Assembly (NCBI GenBank): GCA_963575745.1
Contig: CAUYUJ010004736.1
Span: forward strand, 465,329 to 529,328
DNA length: 64,000 nt
Source of the DNA: Prorocentrum cordatum
Taxonomy: Eukaryota > Sar > Dinophyceae > Prorocentrales > Prorocentraceae
Direction: 5' to 3'
Shown here: in pieces, positions 30,862 to 40,929 of the stretch
Position numbering within the stretch: the first letter of the stretch is position 1
Layout of the letters: the number at the start of each line of letters is the position of its first letter
Program-made: the position numbers and the translations under genes
The notes under the pieces: model-generated
Told to the model about the DNA's origin: nothing
The model's database searches: none
What the model saw: only the letters and a program-made list of their open reading frames with translations

Positions 30862-31838
30862 TGCCCGAGCTGAGGCAGGCTGAGGCCGAGACAGCCTGAG
30901 GCCGAGGCAGGCTGAGGCTGAGGCTGAGGCACGCCGAGGCAGGCTGAGCCTGAGGCTGCGCAGGCTGAGGCTGAGGCAGGCTGAGGCTGCGGCTGACGCA
31001 GGCTGAGGCCGAGGCAGGCTGAGGCTAAAGCTGACGCAGGCTGAGGCTGAGGCAGGCTGAGACTGAGGCTGAGGCAGGCTGAGGCTGAGGCTGAGGCTGA
31101 GGCAGGCTGAGGCTGAGAGGCTGAGGCTGAGGCTGAGGCAGGCTGAGGCTGAGGCTGAGGCCGAGGCAGGCGAGGCTGCGTCTGAAGGCTGAGGCAGCTG
31201 CGGCTGGGCAGGCTAGGCTGAGGCTGATGAGGCGGAGGCTGAGGCAGGCTGAGGCTGAGGCTGAGGCAGGCTGAGGCCGAGGCTGGCTGAGGCCGAGGCA
31301 GGCTGAGGCTGAGGCTGAGGCACGCCGAGGCAGGCTGAGGCTGAGGCTGAGGCAGGCTGAGGCTGAGGCTGAGGCTGAGGCTGAGGCAGGCTGAGGCTGA
31401 GGCCGAGGCAGGCTCAGGCCGAGACAGGCTGAGGCTGAGACTGAGGCTGAGACTGAGTGGGGCGAGGCAGGCCGGAACTGAGACAAGGTGAGGCTGAACG
31501 AGGGGGAAGGGGTGGGGTGGAGGAGGGAGGCTGAGGGCAGGCTGAGGCCGAGGCAGTGCTTGAGTGCCGAGGCAGGCTGAGGCCGAGGCAAGCCGAGGCA
31601 GCTGAGGCTGAGGCTGAGGCTGAGGCTGATGCTGAGGCAGGCTGAGGCTGAGACAGGCTGAGGCTGAGGCAGGCTGAGGCTGAGGCAGGCTGAGGCTGAG
31701 GCTGACGCAAGCTGAGGCCGAGGCAGGCTGAGGCTGAGGCTGAGGCAGGCTGAGGCTGAGGCCGAGGCAGGCTGAGGCTGAGGCTGAAGCAAGCCGAGGC
31801 AGGCTGAGGCTGAGGCTGAAACTGAGGCAGGCTGAGGC
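30862..31838 (+). repeat. GGCTGA hexamer-based array
   Basis: About 980 bp of GAGGCTGAGGCAGGCTGAGG-type units based on the hexamer GGCTGA, with CGAGG variants. It keeps reverse-strand Gln/Pro/Ser/Ala-rich frames open, which is an artefact. Confidence 0.95.
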
Positions 31839-32035
31839 ATCCGTAGGAATCCATAGGAATCCTTAGGAATCCCTAGGAATCCTTAGGATTCCGTAGGCAT
31901 CCTTAGGAATACCTAGGCATAGTTAAGCATCCTCAGGAATCTCTGGAAATCCTTAGGATTCGTATGGATTCCTAAGGATGCCTAAGGATGCCTTAGGAAT
32001 CCATAGGAATCCTTAGGATTCCATTGGATCCTAAG
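31839..32035 (+). repeat. TCCTTAGGAA decamer array
   Basis: Tandem 10-bp units such as TAGGAATCCT, which is close to palindromic. Confidence 0.9.
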
Positions 32036-32269
32036 GCCGTTGCCACTGCGACTGTCATTGTGAATGCGACTGCGACTGCGAGAACAGCAGAATTCTACAA
32101 CTGGATTCTCACCTGAATCTCAAGGGGAATGCTTCCAGATATGCCTATACACATCGCTGTTAGGTTGCTTTGCCTGGATAATGTTCTTGAAAAGCCTGCA
32201 GGGTGGTGTGGGCTCTCAGCGAGTTGATGAATCGGATCATTGGTGCCGCTCTGCTCCGCTCCTCCTCAT

Positions 32270-32905
32270 CATCATCCTCATCCTCATCCTCATCCTCCTC
32301 CTCTTCGTGTCCAACATCTGACCGACGACCTCGACAATGACGACCTGTGTTCTTCCTTTTGTTCCTCATCCTCCTTCTTTTCCTCCTCCTCCTTTTTCTC
32401 CTCCTCCTCCTCCTGTTCCCCGTCCTTCTCTTCTTCCCCCGCCTCCTCCTCCTCCTCCTCCTCCTCCTCCTCCTCCTCCTCCGCCTCCACCTCCTCCTCC
32501 TCCTCCTCCCTCCTCCTCCTCCTCCTCCTCCTCCTCCTCTCCTCCTCCTCCTCCGCCTCCTCCTCCTCCTCCTCCTCCTCCTCCTCCTCCTCCTCCTCCT
32601 CCTCCTCCTCCTCCTCCTCCTCCCTCTCCTCCATCCCCCCCCTTTACCCTCCTCCTCCTTCCTCCTCCTCCTCCTCCTCCTCCTCCTCCTCTCCTCTTCA
32701 TCTTCCTCCATTTCCTCCTCCTTCTCACCTCCCTCATCCCATCCTCACCTCATCAATATCATCTTTTCTCTCATCCCCCTCCTCCGCCTCTCTTTCCTCC
32801 TCCTCCTCTTCCTCCTCCTCCTCCTCCTCCTCCTCCTCCTCCTCCTCCCTCCTCATTTCCCCTTTTCGTTTTCCTCAGTCTTCCTCCTCCGCCTCCTCCT
32901 CCTCC
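32270..32905 (+). repeat. long impure (TCC)n tract
   Basis: About 630 bp of TCC with TTC, GTC and CAT variants. Confidence 0.95.
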
Positions 32906-33106
32906 TGTTCGTCCTACTCCCTCCGACCAGCGACGACCGACGACGCCGACTACGACGCCGACGGCCGCGACGGCCGAGGCACCCGGCCGCCTGGAGCGCG
33001 GCGACGACCTCCGCGCCCACGGCCTCCCTCCTCGGCAGCACGGGCAGCCGTTGCTCGGGCAGCCAGCTGGGGGAGGACCCCCCAGGGCGGGAGGTGGGGG
33101 GCAAGA

Positions 33107-33285
33107 CGGGGAGGAGGAGGAGGAGGAGGAGGAAGAGGATTAAGGATTATGGAAGAGGAGGAGGAGGAGGAGGAGGAGGAGGAGGAGGAGGACGGCGACG
33201 AGAGGAGGAGGAGGAGGAGGAGGAGGACGGCGACGAGAGGGAGGAGGAGGAGGAGGAGGAGGAGGAGGAGGAGGAGGAGGAGGAC
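33107..33285 (-). repeat. (GGA)n microsatellite
   Basis: Left border of composite repeat D, with GGACGGCGACGAGA interruptions. Confidence 0.95.
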
Positions 33286-34140
33286 CAGTGCAAACCCAAG
33301 ACTCACCAACGATGTTGGAATAAACCCTCCTTCCAAGCTCCCTCTTCACAGGCCCCATACGAGGTTATCTCCACTGAGGGAACTGTCTCGTTGGGAGACA
33401 ACCGCTTGCAGATCCTGAAGCTTGCCAAAACACCATGATCAGGACTCCAACGTCAGGAATTGACATGATTGTTGCGTCTTGACGATCCAGAATTGCAAGA
33501 ATACCATTCCTGGGGTTTCAACACCGCGAATCCACGTAAGTGCTGCGCCCTCACATTTCTGAGTCCTCCCAAAATACCATGTCTGGCACCTTGACCGCGG
33601 GAACCCGTGAAATTCTTACAAATGTTTAAAACGAGTGTGCGCAGCGCTGAAGTGAAAAGCCAACTGTTGATAGGGAACCTCCCTCCATCCGCGATCCTCT
33701 TGCAATTGAATTAAAGTGTGCGCGGCGCAAAGGCGAGAGCCACATGTTTCAAACGGCCCGCCTTCAATCTGTGAAACTGCTGCAACTGTTTGAGACGAGT
33801 GCGCGCGGCGCGAAGGCGAGAGCCACATTCCGAAAACGACCCGCCCTCAACCCGTGAAACTCTTACAAACAATGAATGTGCGCGATGCGAAGGCGAGAGT
33901 AACATGTTGAAAAGGACCCGCCCTCAATCCGCGAGGCTCTTGCAATGAACGAGTGCGCGCGGCGCTAAGGCGAGAGCCACATCTTGAAAACCACCCGCCA
34001 TCCATCTGTGAAACTGTTGCCAATGCCTTTCAGCTTCAGGGTCATAGATGGTGAAGAGGTCTGAGGCGAAATGCATGGCCCGCGCTTTCGACCGGCCTCG
34101 GGGTGCGACAGAGAGGAGTTATATATATACGGAAAAGGAA
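33286..34140 (-). repeat. GGA-bounded composite repeat, copy D
   Basis: Same order as copy C: CCAGTGCAAACCCAAGACTC, CTCCTTCCAAGCTCCCTC, GTTGCGTCTTGACGATCCAG, five units with GTGCGCGGCGC, AAGGCGAGAGCCACAT and CCCGCCxTCAA blocks (33620-34020), then CTTCAGGGTCATAGATGGTG and a CTCGGGGTGCGACAGAGAGG trailer. Confidence 0.8.
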
Positions 34141-34230
34141 TCGAGGAGGAGAAGGAGGAGGAGAAGGAGGAGGAGGACGACGACGAGGAGGAGGAGGACG
34201 AGAAGGAAGGAGGAGGAGGAGGAGCAGGAG
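34141..34230 (-). repeat. (GGA)n microsatellite
   Basis: Right border of composite repeat D. Confidence 0.9.
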
Positions 34231-34315
34231 GAGGTGGAGGTGTTCTCTTTCTCCCTCTCGCTCTCTTTCTCTGTCTGTCTCTCTCTCTCTCTCTCTATCC
34301 CTTACTCTTTCCTTC

Positions 34316-34334
34316 GCACACACACACATACATA

Positions 34335-34367
<33 letters not shown>

Positions 34368-34436
34368 GCACGCACGCACGCACGCGCGCACACACACACA
34401 CACATTCACACACACACACACACACACACTTACACA
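34316..34436 (+). repeat. (CA)n microsatellite
   Basis: CA runs with CG and CAT interruptions. Confidence 0.95.
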
Positions 34437-34439
34437 CGC

Positions 34440-36455
34440 TTATCACCGCGCGGCACGGCATCACACTCCCCAGGCTCATCCCTCCCCCAGCAGCCCCATC
34501 GCCCCCTCCGCCCCGACCCCCGCCTAGTAGGGCGCGGCGCGCTGCTTTCGCCCGCCCAGACTCACTCCTCCCTTGGCGGACCTCTCGCCCTCACCACCCT
34601 GGCCCCCACGAAATCTGGCGCGGCACGTTTGATCCAGCTGCCCCCCTTTCCCCAACCCCGCGTATGACAGCGCCTCGCGCACTCGCCCGCCTGGACCAAC
34701 CCCTTCTTTGGCGAACCTCTCGCCCCCTCCGCCCCAGCCGCACACCTTTGCCTGAGATCCGACTGGGGACGCGAAAAGCGCAACACCGTACCAACAAAAC
34801 AAACAGCATAAACAAACAAATAACGACACACATACACAACACACACACACACACACGCTCGCACACACAAGAAACATAGGATGTGAATGGTGGGGCACAG
34901 CGTTAGCCATATGGACGCATATGGTCTCGTGCTCGCATGCACACGTGCCTCTCGCACCGTAGCTCTGTTTCTCTGGGCATAGTGCACTTCCACCATGTTC
35001 GCGTAATAAGCGTATGTGTGCGTGTGTGTGTGTGCGTGTGCGCGCAATATCGTGATGTAGGTGGCCCATGCAGGATTTTGTGGCGGTGCCGTCATATCGC
35101 CAGTGGAAGGGAAAATATGTGATTTGCTCCGATGGGTCTGCGGCTTTTCTCGTATTGGATTGATCCGCGAGGGCCGCCTGGAAGACGAAAACGCCCGGCG
35201 TGAAAAAGACGCGACGCTCGGATCTCAGGGTACGGCGCGGAACGACAGCAGCCCCCCAGAGTCTCGCCTCCCCCAGCAGACCCGTCGACCCCCTCCGCCC
35301 CGGCCCGTCCATCACAGCGCGAGTCACGGCATCGCCCGCCCCCCAGACCGCAGGCCCTCTCTTCTCCCAGCAGCCCCCCCCCCGATCCTGGTAGCACGGC
35401 ATGGCATGGCATGGATGCTCCGCAGTAGTTTGCCAGCATTTTGTGTCTAGTGGGGTGCGTACCGGTTCGTAGTTTTGTCCGACGTTGTCTCCAGTTGGGG
35501 GGCGCGCGCGGTCTTCGCGCGCAATCAGACTTGACTTTGTGCGCGATAGCATGGAATGGCATGGGCCCCAGCCCCCGTACTCCTCCACCGAGCACCACAA
35601 GCGCAGGGTTGGAAGAAGCTTTTCGGGATTGCTGTCGCTCCCCCCTCCCCTGCCCCATTCCTCATCCCCTTGTTCGCCGCACCATCGTGCAGAAGCACCG
35701 TGGGGGGGAACTACACACAAGCAGCAGAAAGAACGCATGAGCACGCAAGCCACTCGAACAATGAACTGGCCCACTCCCACGAGAGCGGATGGCAGCCGTG
35801 ATGTTGTCCGCGCTCGTTCGCGGATACCGCCCGCGTTGCTCCAAAGTATTCTCCCTTGCCGCCGTTCTCCCCATGCTGGCGCCCCCTTCTGTTTCGGTAC
35901 GTCTCGCCCCCATCCCTCCTCTTGTGAGAACGAGGATGGAGAGGCACAGGAGGAGCGGCAGGAGAAGGAGGAAGACTGAGGACAAGAATAAGGATGAGGA
36001 GGAGGAGGAGGAGGTGGACAGGATGGCACGCATGGCACGGGCCGTTCTTCTTTGTTGTTTCTTGTGTACAATACGTGCGCTGGTATAAAACGTGTCGCGC
36101 GTTTGACGGGGATCATCCATGCAAGCGCGGCCACGTGCGTCGAGAAGTTCAGGCATCAGTACGTGTCTGTGTTGTTTCGGACGGTCTTGACGTTTGGTCG
36201 ACAGGGCGAATACCAACATTACAGATCGTCAGGAGACCCAAAAGAACCCTATGACTGTCCAGGGCAAGCGCTTCTCATTCAGGTTGTAGCACAGCTGGCT
36301 TGAAGTATTGATCCCTTTTTCGGGATGTTCGTCGGTCTTTCGGGGGAGAGCATGGCATTTGCTTAAAGACGCCCCCGGGCCTTCCCAGGCTCACGCCCAG
36401 GCCTGTCAGTCAGCGCACGGCCTCAGTCCAAGCCACCGCCGAGCGGAGACGGCAA
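34440..36455. other. no gene recognised
   Basis: A 536-codon minus-strand frame crosses 34524-36134 but reads through CA repeats and shows an internally repeated GGxGERxAKxGVxxGGR motif from a DNA repeat at 34540-34740. I do not support it as a gene. Confidence 0.45.
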
Positions 36456-36459
36456 GACA

Positions 36460-36595
36460 CCGAGAGCCCTAGCGTCATGAGTTTGCAAAACGTCGACCCA
36501 CAGAGGTCTCGACCCAGTCCCGGGGACCAGCTTCTCATCCAGCGAGGTCGGTTGACGGCCCGTGGGCCTGCGAGGGCCCCCAGGGGCCGAATGTA
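36460..36595 (+). repeat. AGGTCTGGACC dispersed repeat, copy 3
   Basis: GTCGACCCACAGAGGTCTCG, then GGTTGACGGCCC and GCGAGGGCCCCCAGGGGCCG. Confidence 0.55.
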
Positions 36596-37514
36596 CAGGA
36601 AAATCTTCCGTCGCACTTTTCCCGACTAGCGTTTCTAGAGGTTCTCATTGAGGTAATAAAAAGAAGCGCAGGAAGCGTCCCACGGCGGGGACGGGGAGCC
36701 CTCGACCGCTCGGTCCAGCAGCCGTTTCGCACGAGACGTCTTCACAATGTGTTCAGGAGTCGTGCTCTCGCCTCAATGCTGGCTACACGTTTCTGGCCCA
36801 GACGACCACGATCCTTTGCAAAAATTGTCACTTGAGGTGCACATCGCCGTGCTCTCCCCCTGCCTGTCCCGGCCGCACGTTTCCCAGGACTCCGTGGGAG
36901 TACCTCGGAATGCACGTTTTCATTCGCCGACCTCCGATTCCTTGACCGGCCTCTCCACCGTTGCTGCTATTAGGGTGTTATGCTGGGGCAACTGCCACGA
37001 CGCGAGGGGGATCTGGTAGCACTAGACAGCATCAATTGCACCAGAACGCCAACAAATCGCCGAACCTCCGCGGATGTTGTATCCGCCAGCGCACGGCCCC
37101 CTCCAGCGCGCTTCGCGCACCACGCCTCTGCGCGCTCGCGCGCGCTTCCGCGTGCCAGCATGCTCCCCGCCGCACCTCCGCGAGTGTTGGCGCGCATCTG
37201 CTGGTACGTTGGTATATATGTATATATATATATATATATGGCACGCATCTGCTGGAGATTATGATTGTTTCGCTGGTATACATCTGCTGTGCGGCGTTCA
37301 CCATTCATAGGGGGAGCATTCCGCCCACGGGTCACGTTTAAACGACCCACCTTCGTTAACCAGAGGTGACGCTGAGCTGGTTGAAGTGAGGAAGGAAAAA
37401 AAACAGGCATAGATGTATTACGGCGCGTTTCAATACCCCAGGGCCCATCGAGCCTTGCAAGGTTGGCCCCGCAGAGGTACGCGGGCACCAGCTAATCATT
37501 CTGGCCTCCGTGCA

Positions 37515-37735
37515 GGGTCCATTTCGATCCGATCGGTCCGAATCGATATCGATTTCACCCCGTTCGATCCGATTCGATTTCGATGTTATGACGGTCCATT
37601 GTGGCCCGATGTTTGCATGGTTTCGATGTGCATCTCAGTGCAGCCGACCCGATTCGATCTCCACTCCGCTCCGTTGCGTCCCGATCCAACGCACACTCCG
37701 ATTCGGCCCGACTTCCCGACTCGACGTTGACCGAT
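37515..37735 (+). repeat. GATCCGATTCGATCC dispersed repeat, copy 2
   Basis: Counterpart of 24935-25135. Confidence 0.65.
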
Positions 37736-37913
37736 CTGGCCGTGCAGCAGTCCGCTCGGCGGCACCACGGAGCATCTGCGGCCAGCGCGACCGCGGCAAC
37801 GCTCGCCGCAGCTCGGCGCGGCCCTGTGAGATGCCGGCCTCGAGGGAGCGAGGGTCCGGACCCCTTGTGAGGCCGCAGCAAGGCGAGAGTTCGTGCGGGA
37901 GGGCCGAGGGGTC

Positions 37914-38065
37914 CTCCTCCTCCTCCTCCTCCTCCTCCTCCTCCTCCGCCTCCTCCTCCTTTCCTCCTCCTCCTTTCCTCCTCCTCCTCCTCCTCCTCCT
38001 CCTCCTCCTCCTCCTCCTCCTGCTCCTCCTCCCCCTCCCCCTCCTCCTCCTCCCCCTCCTCCTCT
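37914..38065 (+). repeat. (TCC)n microsatellite
   Basis: TCC with a few TTC and CCC variants. Confidence 0.95.
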
Positions 38066-38161
38066 GGGGTGGGGGGGGGGTCACCCGCAGGGGCGCGAGG
38101 GTAAAAGCGCCCCTCGCCTCGCGATCTGGGCCGGGTGGCTGCGCCAGCGGGGTCAGCGTTG

Positions 38162-38273
38162 AATCGCTGGATCATCTTTACTCGCGCGGCGAGGTGCGTA
38201 GCCATTTTGGCTCAAGGGCCCTTGGCCTTGGAGCTACGCACCTCGCCGCGCGAGTAAGGAAGATCCAGCGATT
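38162..38273. repeat. 41-bp inverted repeat enclosing an SL copy
   Basis: Arms 38162-38202 and 38233-38273 are reverse complements at 39 of 41 positions, with a 30-nt loop. The SL copy at 38197-38216 begins in the left arm (CGTAGC) and fills half the loop. No GT splice donor follows the SL, so this is not a normal SL RNA gene. Confidence 0.9.
38197..38216 (+). other. spliced-leader relic in hairpin
   Basis: 20 of 20 bases match SL positions 3-22. The base at 38196 is G where the SL has C. Confidence 0.9.
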
Positions 38274-38990
38274 ATCTTCCATATCACAAGCGTCAGCGGG
38301 GGTCAGCCGGATCCCCGGGTCGGGGCTCAGCGCCAGCGGGGGTCCACCAATCCCCTCGGGCGGACCCAGCTCTGGGAAACACGTGGGGCCGATTCCCCAT
38401 TTCCGTCCGGCGCTGGCCCGGGTCTGGAAGCTGGCAGGCGGCCGGCCGGGCTTCGCGACAGGGCCCTGGCCGACTGGGTACTGGCCTGACCCATGTCGGT
38501 GCGTCCCCGAACGGGGACGGCGCGAGGAGCGCGGAGGGGGCGTTGCGGGCCAGCATCGCGAAGATTGCCAGCGCGGCGCCGGGTTGTGATTGGAGTTGAG
38601 TGTTTCTTGTTCCTCCTCCTCCTCATCCTCGTCCTCCTCTTGTGGTGTGAGTGTTGTGATTGGTGTGGTGTCACGTCCGTGTGCCCGTGGTGGATTGAGT
38701 GGTGTCCCCCTCCTCTTGTTTCTTCTTCCTCCTCCCCACTCGATCTTTGCATCATGCAGACAGGAGTAGACACTGCCTAGGATCATCCACCCCCATCGAT
38801 GCAAGTACGAATTAACAGCCGAGTGACCAATCAGGGTGCAAGCTGTCAAGGCAACGCAGACCACGTTTTGGAGATTGGATGCAGAGTAGCAAGTGGTGCA
38901 CCCAGTCCATGATTGGAGCCCGTGGCCAATATAATTCCGCCATGATGCGGAAATGATTGAGTGGCTGTTGCGTCGTCATTATCCCAAGTG

Positions 38991-39011
38991 CCGTAGACGT
39001 CCTGGCTCAAG
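38991..39011 (+). other. degenerate spliced-leader relic upstream of secreted-protein gene
   Basis: 17 of 21 bases match SL positions 2-22 (CCGTAG kept, centre changed, TGGCTCAAG kept). The preceding base is G, an allowed first SL base. The first ATG downstream in any frame is 39093, the start of the gene. Confidence 0.65.
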
Positions 39012-39092
39012 CCGTTCATAGGATCAGCGGGTTTGAGCCAGGCGGCTCCTACCATCGTTGTATTTGGCGCGATTGTGGCCTGCACTCACCTG

Positions 39093-40442
39093 ATGGTGAG
39101 CCCTACCACAGGTGGTTCAAATGCGAAGGTGGTATTGCTGTTTCTCCCGATTGCTGTATTCGCATCAGCTGGTCTGCCCTGTCGCGATCGCTTTCTCGAG
39201 CCATTTTCTTCTGCGTCGATCTGGAATGTTGCGATAGGCTCTGGCGCTCGTTTTGTGCCAGCTAAATTGTACACTGCGGGCCGCGAACCGACGCAGTTCC
39301 ACAATGACCAAGACTTCTTCTTGCGTGTAACTGAGGCCGACCCCCTAACGCCCTGGGTACATCAAGGCGACTGGTCAGGTGACAACCATTGCAAAGTAAC
39401 AGGGCCAATTGTATCGTACATTCGATTTCCACGGGATTGGACTTCAGGAGACGACGGTGGCCGCTCAGCACCAGGACAGTCGAACAATAATGCAATGGGA
39501 GTCTTACTTCCCGACAATCGAACAGTCGTGCAAATGCAGCCAGCCTATCGGTGTGCTCCGGGATCTCCTTTGCTGGCAAGATTCGGCAATTCAACCGATG
39601 GTTGCCCGCAGCAGTTCCCAAACGAGACTGATGTTTTCGGCGATGGGGCTTTAGGCTCGCATGGAGGCTCTGGTCTGTCTGGCGTGGGAGGGACTATTCG
39701 CAAAGGCGAGCTGTTGCCCCTGGCCGGTCCCATTCGCCATGCGTTGAAGATCGAATTACAGCATCAGTGGTATTATGGGCAAAGCAAGCTGCAGCCAGCA
39801 ACCGCCATGAACGGCGGTCGAGGTCAATACGTCTGGCCTGCCACAGGCAGCGATGCCGGCACACAGAGCGCACCTGGCGGCATATACGAAGGCACGAACC
39901 CTTTCGTGGTGCCAGGAGCTTTGCTAGCGATCCCTGCTGAGTTATCGTCATCACTGAACACTTCCACGACAGTCGGTGGAAAGATCAAGCAGGCGTTGGT
40001 CGATTTTGGAGCGTACATAGTCGACGATACAGGTGCTGGTAATTCTGCTGCAATTTGCATGGAGGCATCCGTGAATGCCGAGATGCGAGCAACATATGGG
40101 TATGCTATGACATATCCCCACGGCGTTTCCGCTGCCAGCGATGATCCTGGCAGGATGCTGTACGAAGACCTTCTGAAGTTATTTCAGGCTCTGCACGTCG
40201 TGGCAAACAACGGCCCCGACAGTATTGGAGGCGGCGGGGCTCCACGGGTCCCGGCTAAGCCTCCAATATGCGGAAGTGAAGACTCGGAGCCGTGGGAGTC
40301 TTACCATCGACGCGTCAGAGACCGCGGAGACAGCCTGAGTCTCCACGAGGAGACGGAGCTTCTCGCACCCGGCACAAGCACAGTGGCTCCGGCGAGAGTG
40401 CGAAATGGAAGGCTAAGCGAAACAAGTATGCTTGTTGTTTGA
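39093..40442 (+). CDS. secreted protein of an uncharacterised family, intron-free
   Basis: A 449-residue protein. Residues 1-27 form a signal peptide (hydrophobic core VVLLFLPIAVFASA). The body has SIWNVAIGSGARFVPAKLY (42-60), SNNNAMGVLLP (130-140), GSHGGSGLSGVGGTIRKGEL (188-207), PIRHALKIEL (213-222), EGTNPFVVPGALLAIP (266-281), GAYIVDDTG (306-314) and HVVANNGPDSIGGGG (368-382). From memory this order matches an uncharacterised family of secreted proteins in bacteria and some eukaryotes; I know no established activity. Residues about 395-449 are a polar tail outside the conserved part. The start is the first ATG after an SL-like sequence; a TAG inside that sequence closes the frame upstream. 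No intron interrupts the conserved blocks, which with the SL relic suggests a retroposed copy. Because the frame is intact it is probably, but not certainly, functional. Confidence 0.8.
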   Translation: MVSPTTGGSNAKVVLLFLPIAVFASAGLPCRDRFLEPFSSASIWNVAIGSGARFVPAKLYTAGREPTQFHNDQDFFLRVTEADPLTPWVHQGDWSGDNHCKVTGPIVSYIRFPRDWTSGDDGGRSAPGQSNNNAMGVLLPDNRTVVQMQPAYRCAPGSPLLARFGNSTDGCPQQFPNETDVFGDGALGSHGGSGLSGVGGTIRKGELLPLAGPIRHALKIELQHQWYYGQSKLQPATAMNGGRGQYVWPATGSDAGTQSAPGGIYEGTNPFVVPGALLAIPAELSSSLNTSTTVGGKIKQALVDFGAYIVDDTGAGNSAAICMEASVNAEMRATYGYAMTYPHGVSAASDDPGRMLYEDLLKLFQALHVVANNGPDSIGGGGAPRVPAKPPICGSEDSEPWESYHRRVRDRGDSLSLHEETELLAPGTSTVAPARVRNGRLSETSMLVV

Positions 40443-40570
40443 AATCGCTTCTGCGCACGTGGTGGAAGAGCCACAAGGCAGCATTGTAGAGATGTTTCGT
40501 AGTTGCGGTCTTCGGCTGGTCCACAGACAATTGTCAATTGCCAGCAACAAGGCATCATCAGTATCATGGT

Positions 40571-40578
40571 TATTACCG

Positions 40579-40632
<54 letters not shown>

Positions 40633-40657
40633 GCATCCCCCTCTTCCGCATCATCAC

Positions 40658-40699
<42 letters not shown>

Positions 40700-40925
40700 G
40701 CTCATCAACATCGTCATAATCACCACCATCATCAGCAGCAGCATCAGCAACGTCATCGTCATCATCGTCATCGTCATCGTCATCATTATCCGCATCATCA
40801 TCACCAGCGTCAGCATCGACATCGGCCTGGTCATCGTCATCATCATCAGCATCACCATCATCATCATCAGCAGCAGCATCATAATCATCGTCGTCATGAA
40901 CGTCATGAACGTCGTCGTCGTTGCT
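40571..40925 (+). repeat. (CAT)n microsatellite
   Basis: CAT/ATC triplets with CGT and CAG variants, starting about 130 bp after the secreted-protein stop codon. Confidence 0.97.
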
Positions 40926-40929
40926 GGCA

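Noticed and set aside
30862-31838. CRISPR-like array
   Set aside because: Repeats are contiguous hexamer-based units without unique spacers.
34524-36134. 536-codon minus-strand frame
   Set aside because: It reads through CA microsatellites and a duplicated DNA segment; the translation is low-complexity and unrecognisable.
38197-38216. Functional SL RNA gene
   Set aside because: An SL RNA gene needs a GT donor directly after the SL and a downstream intron-like part; here GGGCCC follows and the SL is caught in an inverted repeat.
39033-39092. Longer N-terminus for the secreted protein starting at 39033
   Set aside because: The codon at 39033 is TTG; the first ATG is 39093 and it places a good signal peptide at the N-terminus.
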